DNA of 8,758 nt from DATEJJ01 sp039649115 (GCA_039649115.1 JBBWZQ010000380.1:1-8758); one strand, 5' to 3'; shown: positions 1 through 5,916, numbered from the stretch's first letter. The notes: generated by a model from the letters alone, not told the origin. Made by a program: numbers and translations.

Positions 1-3
1 GGG

Positions 4-264
4 CTAATCGTGCAACCAGCGGCCGACCAGCCGCTCCAGCTCCTCGTCGTCCAGGCCGTGGTCGAGCCCGAAACCCCGCCAGTCGGTGGCCGTCATGGCG
101 ATCCGCAGCGGCACCCCGAAGCCCTGAACCAGGCTCTTGACCAGCAGGCCGTCGCTGGACTCCTCACCGGTCAGGGCCTCGTAGCAGCGGTACACGTCCG
201 CCGCTGAGCCGGCCGTCTCGGAGGCGCGTTGCATCCTCTCGATGAGCAGGCTGAGCTCAACCAC
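4..264 (-). CDS. Small hypothetical protein, possible immunity partner of a toxin remnant
   Basis: This gene encodes 86 residues starting at GTG (264-262). An AGGTGA ribosome site lies 9 nt upstream. I do not recognise a named family. The protein is acidic and probably mostly helical, begins with a leucine-rich helix (VELSLLIERM) and ends in acidic segments (DDEELERLVGRWL). It has no signal peptide or membrane segment, so it should be cytosolic. Its start codon overlaps by 8 bp the stop of a gene whose remaining C-terminus looks like the tip of a secreted polymorphic toxin. In such loci the short gene directly behind the toxin normally encodes the cognate immunity protein, so that is the suggested role. 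This rests on gene order and overlap only. The reading frame is intact although its partner is broken, which would make it an orphan immunity gene. Confidence 0.6.
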   Translation of the reverse strand: MVELSLLIERMQRASETAGSAADVYRCYEALTGEESSDGLLVKSLVQGFGVPLRIAMTATDWRGFGLDHGLDDEELERLVGRWLHD

Positions 265-475
265 GGTAGAAGATCACCTGCACCTTCGTGTACTCACCGG
301 GCGGCCCTTGCGGAGGACTGACGAAGACCGGCCTGGTGAACCCGGCACGCGCGGCCATTTTACCGGTGAACGTGTTGAGGACCGCCTCCTCGGGCGTCAA
401 CAGGTTCTGGATGCCGGCGTTGAAGGAATCCAGGTTGTCGGCCAGATCGCCGTCCTTGCCCCGGGTCCACGAGCC
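257..475 (-). pseudogene. C-terminal remnant of a toxin-like protein (about 72 codons)
   Basis: The frame ending at TGA (259-257) carries a coherent protein tail of about 72 residues, including LADNLDSFNAG, LTPEEAVLNTFTGK and EYTKVQVIFY. Upstream of about 475 the same frame degenerates into a proline- and arginine-rich translation antisense to transposase and reverse transcriptase fragments. The start and N-terminal part of the gene are therefore missing. The tail overlaps the following short gene by 8 bp, the usual layout of a polymorphic toxin C-terminal domain and its immunity gene. I cannot assign a toxin family or name catalytic residues. It could equally be the end of an ordinary two-gene unit. 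The break coincides with mobile element debris, so insertion followed by deletion is the likely cause. Confidence 0.45.
274..279 (-). promoter_or_regulatory. Ribosome binding site AGGTGA of the small leftmost gene
   Basis: On the minus strand AGGTGA precedes the GTG start at 264 with 9 nt between. The site lies inside the last codons of the upstream toxin-like remnant. This fixes the start and suggests that the two genes were translated in a coupled way. Confidence 0.5.
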
Positions 476-483
476 GCCGATGC

Positions 484-555
484 CGCCGGGTGGTGGTGGA
501 GCAGGTGGCCCGGCAACACCCCACGGTGGCGGTGGCGTGGGTGGATTCCGGGTAC
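484..555 (+). mobile_element. DDE transposase fragment (IS5/IS4-like)
   Basis: The plus frame reads VVVEQVARQHPTV then AVAWVDSGY. This is the pattern of actinobacterial DDE transposases just around the second catalytic aspartate (the W-x-D-x-GY motif). Only about 24 codons are present. They begin abruptly at the end of the toxin remnant and stop where reverse transcriptase-like sequence begins. No start, terminal repeats or remaining catalytic residues are visible, so this is a dead scrap. The family assignment is by motif only. Confidence 0.5.
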
Positions 556-657
556 GAGCGCTACCGATTCGCTCCCACCCGCAGGGTCCACATCCCGAAG
601 AAGAACGGGAAGACCCGCCCGTTGGGGCTGCCGACCTGGTCGGACAAGCTCGTCGGG
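556..657 (+). mobile_element. Group II intron reverse transcriptase/maturase fragment
   Basis: In the same frame as the transposase scrap the sequence reads RYRFAPTRRVHIPKKNGK followed by TRPLGLPTWSDKLV. This closely follows the conserved early reverse transcriptase block of bacterial group II intron proteins, where a basic VxIPKxxGKxRPLGxPTxxDKxV segment precedes the catalytic domain. The similarity ends at about 657, before the region where the YADD catalytic motif would lie. I could not find intron RNA domains V/VI nearby. It is an orphan piece of an intron ORF, joined in frame by chance to the transposase scrap. Confidence 0.65.
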
Positions 658-720
658 ATCCGGCGGTCAAGGGAGATCAGGGCCGGTTCCCCTCCCATGC
701 GGGAAGGTCACCGCGACCAA

Positions 721-732
721 CGGCCGCGGCCG
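721..732. repeat. Perfect 12-bp GC palindrome
   Basis: CGGCCGCGGCCG is its own reverse complement. It sits 32 bp beyond the 3' end of the ROK kinase gene, within a short stretch (658-763) where I see no gene. It has no loop and no following T run on the minus strand, so it is not a convincing terminator. In DNA this GC-rich it may be chance. Confidence 0.3.
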
Positions 733-763
733 GACAGCTGACTCCCGGCGAGCACGCCGACAC

Positions 764-1714
764 CTATAGCGATGGCATCGAGTTCCTTGCGGCGAGGACG
801 GCGCCGATCATCCCGGCATTGTCGTCGAGCATGGCGGTCCGGGTCTGGCCTCGGTGCCAGTGGAGCGTGTCGGCAGCCGACAGGTACGCGTCGCGGATGG
901 CGCCGGGCCGGGCGATGATCCCGCCGCCGAGGACGAGGAGGTGCGGGGCTATGACGGCGCACAGCACGTCCAATCCGCGGGCGAAGAGGTGGGCGTGGTG
1001 GTGGATGATGTATTGGGCCCGCCGGTCGCCGGTCGCCGCGGCGTGGGCCAGTGCGGCCGCGCCGGGTTGACCGCCGGCCACTGTCCGGCCGGTTGCGCCG
1101 CGTGGGTTCACGGCTGCCTCTCGCGCGGCCGCGGCGTTGAGGGCAGTTCCGCCCGAGAGCCGCTCCCAGCAGCCTCGCTGCCCGCAGCGGCATGGTGGCC
1201 CCTTCGGGTCGAGTGGGATGTGGCCGATCTCGCCGCCGTGGCCCGTGCCGGTACGCAGCTGGCCATCGATGACGATACCGCCGCCGATCCCCGTGCCGAC
1301 GGTCACGACGAACACGGTTCCGGTCGTCATGCCGGACCCCGCGCCGAGCTGCGATTCCGCCAGTGCGGCGGCGCGGGCATCGTTGATGACCACGACCGGG
1401 CAGCCGGTCGCGGCGTGGAGTTCCGACTGGTAGTTGATTCCGTCGAGGCACAGGTTGGCGGACCAGGTGAGGACGCCGGCGGTGACCGTACCGGCGACGG
1501 CGAGCCCGATCGACTCGATCCGATCGTTCGGGTGGGCCCGCAGGAGTTCGGTGGCGATGGCGGTGGCAGCGAGGCGCCGGCCGGGGATGTCGTCGGGGAG
1601 CTTGCGGTGGATGGCTGCGGTGGTGGTCCCGGCGGTGTCGATGATGGCGGCGCGGATGTGCGTCGCACCGAGGTCGATGCCGATGCTGGGCCCCGGTGTG
1701 GCCTGCCGCGTCAT
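764..1714 (-). CDS. ROK family sugar kinase
   Basis: This gene encodes 316 residues, the usual length of an ROK kinase, which transfers phosphate from ATP to a sugar in the cytosol. The phosphate-binding motif DLGATHIR is at residues 14-21. The probable catalytic base is D112 in VINDARAAA. The glycine-rich nucleotide loop TGIGGG is at 141-146. The ROK zinc signature is complete: E162 and H165 in GGEIGH, then CRCGQRGCWE with C175, C177, C182 and sugar-contacting E184. The ATG start (1714-1712) overlaps the stop of the upstream MocR-type regulator as ATGA, so translation is probably coupled and the two genes form one leftward unit. The substrate cannot be read from sequence; glucokinase and N-acetylhexosamine kinases share these motifs. 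The divergent operon carries 6PGDH- and PHI-type enzymes, so a hexose or hexonate substrate is inferred. The lack of an N-terminal helix-turn-helix rules out an ROK repressor. Confidence 0.92.
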   Translation of the reverse strand: MTRQATPGPSIGIDLGATHIRAAIIDTAGTTTAAIHRKLPDDIPGRRLAATAIATELLRAHPNDRIESIGLAVAGTVTAGVLTWSANLCLDGINYQSELHAATGCPVVVINDARAAALAESQLGAGSGMTTGTVFVVTVGTGIGGGIVIDGQLRTGTGHGGEIGHIPLDPKGPPCRCGQRGCWERLSGGTALNAAAAREAAVNPRGATGRTVAGGQPGAAALAHAAATGDRRAQYIIHHHAHLFARGLDVLCAVIAPHLLVLGGGIIARPGAIRDAYLSAADTLHWHRGQTRTAMLDDNAGMIGAVLAARNSMPSL

Positions 1715-3153
1715 ACCAGCACCGGCGCTTGGGGATAGTCGGCGGTGATGGTGGCTGACGTGCGGTACTGCCGCCAGGCGGCGGCGAGCCGGCGGATGCC
1801 TTCGTCGAAGATCTCGGGCGGCCTGGCGTACACCAGCCGGACGTGGTCGTCCGTATTTCGTTGTGGGGAAAGCAACGCGCCGGGTACGACCGCGACTCCG
1901 AGCCGGGTGGCGACTTCGGCGAACGCGGTGGCGGTACCGAAGGGCAGGCGCAGCCAGAGGCTGAGGCCGCCGTCGGGCGGTTGCCAGGAGAAGTCGGGCA
2001 ACGCGTCGGCGCGGGCGAGTACGGCACCGGCGTGTGCCAGGCAGGTATTCAGGGTTTCCAACCGGTCGGCACGGACCTGATCCTCGTGGTCGAGCAGGCG
2101 TACTGCCAGGAGCTGGTCGAGCAGTGGTGAGCCGAGGTCGGCGCGTGCCTTGGCCCGGGTCAGGGTGGCGATCAGCGTTGCGGGGCCGCGGATCCAGCCC
2201 AGACGAAGCCCGCCCCAGTGCAGCTTGGTGAACGATCCGACGGTGACGAGGTTCCCGCCCGGTGCGTACGCGGCCAGCGGCGGCGGCGCCGGTTGGAAGG
2301 TGAGACCTGCCTGGCTGGTGTCATCGATGACCAGCGTCGTGGTGCGGTCGGCGAGTGCGCGGGCCAGCCGCGCGCGGTTCGCCGTGTCGAGAACCCGGCC
2401 GTGCGGGCCCAGGGTGGGCATGAGGTAGGCAAGACGGGCCTGGTACCGGTCGATGAGGGGGACGAGTCCGGTCGGGTCGCTGGCCGCCGGCTGGGTGGCG
2501 CGGATCGCGACGGGCAGGTCGTGCAGGATGTCCAGGACGCCGGGGCTGGTGGGGTCTTCGACAACTGCCGTGTCCCCGGCGTGCAGGGCATGCGCGCACA
2601 GCAGTGACAGCGCCTGCTGGTCGCCGGTGGTGATCAGGATCTGGTCGGGCGTGGTCGGCAGGTTCTGCGCGGTGAGCATCCTGGCCAGCGCCTGGCGCAA
2701 CTCGGGCAGGCCGGCGGGTATGTACCCGGCGGTGTCGAGCATCGCGGTGGTGCGCTGGTCGGGGGGACCGGCCAGAAGTTCCCGGAAGAGCCGGTGAGCG
2801 GGGAGCGCCGCGGTGGCGAGGTCGATCAGCGCGGTCGCGTCGCGCAGCGCGGCGACTCTCAGCGCCTCGCGCGGTGCCTCGCGGTCGGCGTGGCGGGGGG
2901 CGCCCCGCACCCAGGTGCCGCTGCCCTGGCGGCTGTCGACGAGGTTGCCGTCCCGCAACTGCGCGTAGGCGGCCACCACGGTGCTGCGCCCGATGGCCAG
3001 GCGCTTGGCCAGTGTCCGCTCGGGTGGCAGCGCGGCACCGGGCGGGATGTCGCCGCGCTCGATGGCCGCCCGGATCGCCGCCGCGAGACGCCCGTACACG
3101 GGGCCCGGACGGGTTGACCACTCGCCCAGCGCGTCGTGGATCTGCACCGCCAC
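1711..3153 (-). CDS. MocR-type transcriptional regulator (GntR wHTH plus aminotransferase-like domain)
   Basis: This protein of about 480 residues is a MocR regulator. An N-terminal GntR winged helix (PVYGRLAAAIRAAIERGDIP, then LPPERTLAKRLAIGRSTV and VVAAYAQLRDGNLV) is linked to a fold-type I aminotransferase domain. Near the middle are TTGDQQALSLL and VEDPTSPGVL. VIDDTSQAG precedes SFTKLHWGGLRLGW, whose lysine (K310 counted from this start) is the expected PLP Schiff-base residue. Such proteins usually sense PLP or an amino compound and control a divergent operon. The frame is open back to a TTG at 3219, but that codon lies upstream of the best promoter's -10 box. GTG at 3153 or 3147, just before the conserved IHDALGEWS segment, is the likelier start. 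The stop overlaps the ROK kinase start (ATGA). It probably regulates itself and the rightward operon through repeats in the shared upstream region. Confidence 0.88.
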   Translation of the reverse strand: MAVQIHDALGEWSTRPGPVYGRLAAAIRAAIERGDIPPGAALPPERTLAKRLAIGRSTVVAAYAQLRDGNLVDSRQGSGTWVRGAPRHADREAPREALRVAALRDATALIDLATAALPAHRLFRELLAGPPDQRTTAMLDTAGYIPAGLPELRQALARMLTAQNLPTTPDQILITTGDQQALSLLCAHALHAGDTAVVEDPTSPGVLDILHDLPVAIRATQPAASDPTGLVPLIDRYQARLAYLMPTLGPHGRVLDTANRARLARALADRTTTLVIDDTSQAGLTFQPAPPPLAAYAPGGNLVTVGSFTKLHWGGLRLGWIRGPATLIATLTRAKARADLGSPLLDQLLAVRLLDHEDQVRADRLETLNTCLAHAGAVLARADALPDFSWQPPDGGLSLWLRLPFGTATAFAEVATRLGVAVVPGALLSPQRNTDDHVRLVYARPPEIFDEGIRRLAAAWRQYRTSATITADYPQAPVLV

Positions 3154-3156
3154 CCC

Positions 3157-3215
3157 AATCCAATATCGGGTTGATTGGCTCTTTATCGTTCGTGGTTTCG
3201 GATCCATATTGGATT
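3157..3215. repeat. Inverted repeat ATATTGGATT, 10-bp arms
   Basis: AATCCAATAT (3157-3166) and its exact reverse complement ATATTGGATT (3206-3215) lie 49 bp apart centre to centre, close to five helical turns. One arm overlaps the predicted -10 of the leftward promoter; the other lies just before the regulator's start codon. The spacing and symmetry suit a dimeric regulator such as a MocR protein, probably with DNA looping. This is not a transcription terminator. Confidence 0.55.
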
Positions 3216-3235
3216 CCAACGGGGGAATGTGTCAA
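3206..3235 (-). promoter_or_regulatory. Predicted promoter of the MocR regulator-ROK kinase unit
   Basis: On the minus strand a perfect TTGACA (3235-3230) is followed after 18 nt by CAATAT (3211-3206), a weak match to a -10 box. Transcription would begin near 3199, about 45 nt before the GTG start at 3153. The -10 overlaps one copy of the ATTGGAT repeat, so a protein bound there would block the promoter. The -35 is strong and the -10 weak; the call is by inspection only. Confidence 0.5.
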
Positions 3236-3254
3236 CCAATGACCAGGATTGGAT

Positions 3255-3260
3255 GGGAGG
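3255..3260 (+). promoter_or_regulatory. Ribosome binding site GGGAGG deciding the 6PGDH start
   Basis: GGGAGG is followed after 7 nt by GTG at 3268. That GTG begins the conserved N-terminal beta strand (VRLGLVGLGRMG). The open frame extends upstream to 3175, but that part runs through the operator region and encodes nothing family-like. The site therefore fixes the start at 3268. Confidence 0.7.
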
Positions 3261-3267
3261 TGGGCCA

Positions 3268-4158
3268 GTGCGGCTCGGATTGGTTGGTCTGGGGCGGATG
3301 GGCGGGCCAATGGCGCGGCGTCTCGTCGAGGCGGGACATGAACTGATCGGTTGTGACCGCGAGCCCGCCGCGATCGACCGGGTTCGCGAGGCCGGCGTCA
3401 AGGCCGTCGGCGACGTGGCTGGACTGGTCAAGGCGTTGCCCGCACCGCGCGTGGTGTGGCTGATGCTCCCCGCCGGCGCGGTCACCGGTCAGGTGCTGGA
3501 TGAACTCGTCGGGCTTCTCGCCCCTGGTGACCTGGTGATCGACGGTGGCAACAGCGACTGGCGGGAAGCCGGCGCACGGGCCGCCCGGCTGGGCGCGGCC
3601 GGGGTCCGGTTCCTGGACGTCGGCGTCAGCGGCGGCCAGTGGGGTTGGCGGCACGGGTACGGGATCACGGTTGGCGGCACGGCCGAGGACGCCGGGCAGG
3701 TGTGGCCCGTGCTGCGGGCGTTGGCGGCCCCGGCGGCGCTGGCCAGGGTCGGCGGTACCGGGGCCGGGCACTTCGCCAAGGCCGTACACAACGGCGTCGA
3801 GTACGGGCTGATGCAGGCGTACGCCGAGGGGTTCGCGCTGCTGTCCGCGCACGGGGACATCGACCCGTTGACCGTGCTGCGGGTGTGGCAGGCCGGCTGC
3901 GCGGTGCGGTCGTTCCTGCTCGAACAGACCGCGGAGGCGCTCGCCGCCGATCCCGGCCTGGACGGCGTGGGCCGCCGGGTCGCGGACAGCGGCATGGGTC
4001 GGTGGACCGCCGAGGAGGCGATCCGGCTGGGTGTGGCCACCCCGGTGCTCACGGCAGCGCTGCAGGCCCGCTTCAGCAGCCGGGACGACGTACAGCCGGC
4101 CAACCGGCTGCTGGTCGCCGCACGCGGGCAGATCGGCGGTCACCGTACCCATGGATGA
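3268..4158 (+). CDS. gnd: 6-phosphogluconate dehydrogenase, decarboxylating, short (NAD-type) form
   Basis: The 296-residue protein has the length of the short bacterial 6PGDH class. It should oxidise a 6-phospho-hexonate at C3 and release CO2 to give a pentulose 5-phosphate. The Rossmann motif GLVGLGRMGGPMA begins at residue 4. D30 at the end of the second strand suggests NAD rather than NADP. DGGNSDW (92-98), the substrate motif VSGGQWGWRHGYG (120-132) and the catalytic segment GHFAKAVHNGVEYG (167-180, with K171, N175 and E178) are all present. The C-terminus ends in a GQIGGH motif as in relatives. It is the first gene of the rightward operon, preceded by the divergent operator region, and overlaps the next gene by 8 bp. 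The active site is intact, so it is probably functional. Whether it is the housekeeping enzyme or acts on an isomeric hexonate phosphate cannot be told; its place in a regulated accessory operon favours a dedicated role. Confidence 0.92.
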   Translation: MRLGLVGLGRMGGPMARRLVEAGHELIGCDREPAAIDRVREAGVKAVGDVAGLVKALPAPRVVWLMLPAGAVTGQVLDELVGLLAPGDLVIDGGNSDWREAGARAARLGAAGVRFLDVGVSGGQWGWRHGYGITVGGTAEDAGQVWPVLRALAAPAALARVGGTGAGHFAKAVHNGVEYGLMQAYAEGFALLSAHGDIDPLTVLRVWQAGCAVRSFLLEQTAEALAADPGLDGVGRRVADSGMGRWTAEEAIRLGVATPVLTAALQARFSSRDDVQPANRLLVAARGQIGGHRTHG

Positions 4159-4720
4159 ATGTGTGGATGGGCGGCCGCGCACCGACGTGCGTGCGTTGAC
4201 CGACCAGGTGCTGGGCGAACTTCAGGCGGTCCTGCACGCGGTCGACCCCGACGCGGTCGCCGGACTGCTCGACAGCCTGGCGTCGGCGCGACGGGTGTTC
4301 CACGCGGCGCAGGGCCGCTCCGGCCTGGTCGCCCGCGCCTCCGCCATGCGCTGGATGCACCTGGGCCGCACCGTGTACGTGGCGGGGGAGACCCTCACCC
4401 CTGCCATCGCCGAGGGTGATCTGCTGGTGTGCCTGTCCGCCAGCGGCCGCACCGCGACGACGCTGCACCACGCCGCGACCGCGCGGGCGGCCGGGGCACG
4501 GGTGGCCGCGCTGACCAGCCGGCCGGACAGTCCGCTGGCCGGCGCCGCAGACGTGGTCGTGGAGGTGCCGGCGCGCACCACCGTACCCAGCGCGCAGCAT
4601 GCCGGGTCCCTGTTCGAACAGGCCTGCCTCGTCCTCGGCGACCTGCTGTGCCTGGCATACCAGCGCCAGCACGGCACCGCCGATGCCGAACTCGACCGCC
4701 GCCACGCGAACCTGCTATGA
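4151..4720 (+). CDS. hxlB: 6-phospho-3-hexuloisomerase-like SIS domain protein
   Basis: The 189-residue single SIS domain protein resembles 6-phospho-3-hexuloisomerase, which converts arabino-3-hexulose 6-phosphate to fructose 6-phosphate in the ribulose monophosphate pathway. Typical blocks are GRSGLVARASAMRWMHLG (55-72), GETLTPAIAEGDLLV (79-93), SASGRT (96-101), the loop AGSLFEQ with probable catalytic E156, and the terminal RRHANL (183-188). Two usually glycine-rich spots differ: AAQGRSG in place of GAGRSG, and SASGRT in place of SGSGET. The ATG start (4151) overlaps the dehydrogenase by 8 bp, and its own stop overlaps the next ATG (ATGA). The usual partner, hexulose-phosphate synthase, is not in this window. 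The protein may therefore act on another ketose phosphate, for example the pentulose phosphate made by the preceding enzyme. The family call is firm; the exact substrate is open. Confidence 0.85.
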   Translation: MDECVDGRPRTDVRALTDQVLGELQAVLHAVDPDAVAGLLDSLASARRVFHAAQGRSGLVARASAMRWMHLGRTVYVAGETLTPAIAEGDLLVCLSASGRTATTLHHAATARAAGARVAALTSRPDSPLAGAADVVVEVPARTTVPSAQHAGSLFEQACLVLGDLLCLAYQRQHGTADAELDRRHANLL

Positions 4721-5499
4721 GCGGTCCGCCCGACCTCGCCCCGCTGCCCGCCGCGCCGCTTGCCGCGGCCGCCGGCACCGCCGAGCTCGCGCGCGAGCTG
4801 GCGGACGCGGGCGTGGACGTCATCGTCGCGTACCACTCCAGCCCGCTGCGCCACCGTGGCCTGCCCTCGGTGACCGGCCTGCTGCCCTGGGCCAACGCCA
4901 ACGAGATGACCCTCGACCTGGTACCCGAGATCGTGACCGCCGCCGCATCACGGCCGGTCCTCGCGACGGTGTGCGCGAACGACGCGCTGCGTCCGGCATC
5001 GGCGATGCTGGCGGAGTTGGCGCGGCACGGCGTCACCGGGGTGCTCAACGCGCCGACCGTCGGCCTGCTCACCGGCCCGGTCCGTCACGCCATCGAGAGC
5101 GCCGGCCTGGGCTTCCAGCGCGAGATCGACCTGATGAGGCTGGCCCGGGACCAGGGCATGCGGGCCTGGGGCTACGCGTTCACCGCCCGGCAGGCCCGCG
5201 ACCTGGTCCGCGCCGGGGCGCAGACGGTCATCGCGCACCTCGGCATCACCGGCACCGGTGGCGTCGCGGCGCGGGTCGCCCGGACGCTGGCCGCCGTCGA
5301 CCGGGCCGCGCGCCTCGCCGACCCGACGGTACGGGTGCTGGCGCACGGCGGACCCATCAGCGACCCCGCTGCCTTCACCGCCGTACGCCACTTCGCCCGG
5401 CACGCCGAACCGGGCCGCTGGGGCTTCTTCGGCGCTTCCGTCTTCGCACAGGCCGGCGACGTCCGCCAGGCCGTATCGCGGTGGCGTGCCGTCCTGTAG
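4717..5499 (+). CDS. TIM-barrel protein of the 'phosphoenolpyruvate hydrolase' family
   Basis: The 260-residue protein matches by pattern the TIM-barrel family annotated as phosphoenolpyruvate hydrolase (formerly TIM-br_sig_trns), related to the C-terminal half of plant Tm-1. Family landmarks occur in order: LLPWANANEM, VLATVCANDALRP, GVLNAPTVGLLTG, GFQREIDLMRLAR, TVIAHLGITGTGG, VLAHGGPISDP and GFFGASVF near the end. It is soluble and has no signal peptide. The ATG start (4717) overlaps the previous stop as ATGA and there is no obvious ribosome site, so translation is probably coupled. The activity of the family is poorly defined; carbon-carbon bond cleavage or hydrolysis of an enol or keto acid is plausible. 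The Tm-1-like ATP-binding partner common elsewhere is not in this window. Its place next to a PHI-like isomerase, where a TIM-barrel synthase would be expected, is notable. The family call is confident; the reaction is unknown. Confidence 0.82.
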   Translation: MSGPPDLAPLPAAPLAAAAGTAELARELADAGVDVIVAYHSSPLRHRGLPSVTGLLPWANANEMTLDLVPEIVTAAASRPVLATVCANDALRPASAMLAELARHGVTGVLNAPTVGLLTGPVRHAIESAGLGFQREIDLMRLARDQGMRAWGYAFTARQARDLVRAGAQTVIAHLGITGTGGVAARVARTLAAVDRAARLADPTVRVLAHGGPISDPAAFTAVRHFARHAEPGRWGFFGASVFAQAGDVRQAVSRWRAVL

Positions 5500-5523
5500 C
5501 ACGCCGACCGTCCACACCCCGCC

Positions 5524-5531
5524 AAGGAGGT
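5524..5531 (+). promoter_or_regulatory. Near-perfect ribosome binding site AAGGAGGT
   Basis: AAGGAGGT matches the full anti-Shine-Dalgarno consensus and lies 4 nt before the GTG at 5536. It is by far the strongest ribosome site in the window, yet it drives a broken transporter gene. The preceding 24 nt form the only real gap in the operon. Strong sites like this often precede substrate-binding lipoprotein genes, consistent with the signal-peptide-like start that follows. Confidence 0.7.
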
Positions 5532-5535
5532 ACCC

Positions 5536-5916
5536 GTGAGAATCGCCACGCTCACCGTCGTCGTGCTCGGCGTGTTGGCGTCGACCCTGCCCGCCTGCGC
5601 CGCCGGCCCCGGAATCCTCCCCGTCCTGGCCGCGCCCGCCGTGATCGCCATCGCGTTCCAGTTGCTGAACCACCGGTTCCTGGCCCCGATCAACCTCACC
5701 AACCTGTTGCTCCAGGTCACCTCGACCGGCCTGATCGCGCTCGGCATCTACCTGGTGCTGCTGATCGGCGAGATCGACCTCTCGGTCGGCTCGGTCGGTC
5801 TCCCGGCGCGGCCGCCAGCCGGCGGTCGCACCATGACCGCGGCAGGCCGGGGTTCCCCGGCCGTGTTCTGGCAGGCTGGTCACGGCCCGACCGGCCAACT
5901 CGGAGGTGCGAGATGA
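5536..5916 (+). pseudogene. Wrecked sugar ABC transporter: signal peptide fused to XylH/RbsC-type permease start
   Basis: The frame encodes 126 residues; an intact permease of this family has roughly 320-420. Residues about 26-87 are typical of the N-terminal part of a xylose/ribose-type permease: a hydrophobic helix, then NHRFLAPINLTNLLLQ and VLLIGEIDLSVGSV. After about position 5796 the similarity ends and a hydrophilic tail (LPARPPAGGRTMTAAG...) runs to TGA at 5914-5916. The first 21 residues look like a lipoprotein signal peptide (basic start, hydrophobic core, LPAC) and not like a permease start, so the gene may be a binding-protein/permease fusion made by deletion. In another frame SRRGRQPAVAP ends at TGA 5834-5836 and could be the true permease C-terminus, with ATG 5833 overlapping it. 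The last stop overlaps the next gene as ATGA. The ATPase and binding protein genes are absent. It is almost certainly not a working transporter. Confidence 0.75.

Larger units (their letters stand above)
3155..3283. promoter_or_regulatory. Candidate MocR operator region: cluster of ATTGG/CCAAT words
   Basis: The divergent intergenic region contains ATTGG or its complement at 3155, 3160, 3174, 3208, 3236, 3248 and 3279, with one more at 3307 inside the dehydrogenase gene. The longer word ATTGGAT occurs at 3158-3164 (minus), 3208-3214 (plus) and 3248-3254 (plus). GGATTGG occurs at 3155-3161 (minus), 3246-3252 and 3277-3283 (plus). These AT-rich words stand out in such GC-rich DNA. MocR proteins are known to bind repeated short sites in divergent promoters, so this is the likely operator. 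That the regulator encoded next door binds here is an inference. Confidence 0.5.

Noticed and set aside
476..670. N-terminal 65 codons of the minus-strand toxin frame
   Set aside because: This part is proline-rich and antisense to recognisable transposase and reverse transcriptase pieces, so it is not part of the toxin protein.
708..2027. A 439-codon open frame on the minus strand across the kinase and regulator genes
   Set aside because: It is extremely arginine- and proline-rich with no family motifs and is a shifted-frame reading of two clearly real genes.
3154..3219. Start of the MocR regulator at TTG 3219
   Set aside because: The added residues have no family similarity and the codon lies upstream of the predicted -10 box, so it would not be in the transcript from that promoter.
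3175..3267. Upstream extension of the 6PGDH to 3175
   Set aside because: It runs through the operator region, and the conserved nucleotide-binding strand starts at GTG 3268 with a good ribosome site.
3232..4182. A 316-codon minus-strand open frame opposite the 6PGDH gene
   Set aside because: It is a mirror frame typical of GC-rich coding DNA, with no motifs, whereas the plus strand carries a complete 6PGDH active site.
4599..5912. The long plus-strand frame upstream of the SDH-like protein (770 codons in total)
   Set aside because: Only the part from ATG 5913 is real. The earlier part is an arginine-rich shadow of the isomerase and TIM-barrel genes, and a GGAGG site fixes the start at 5913.
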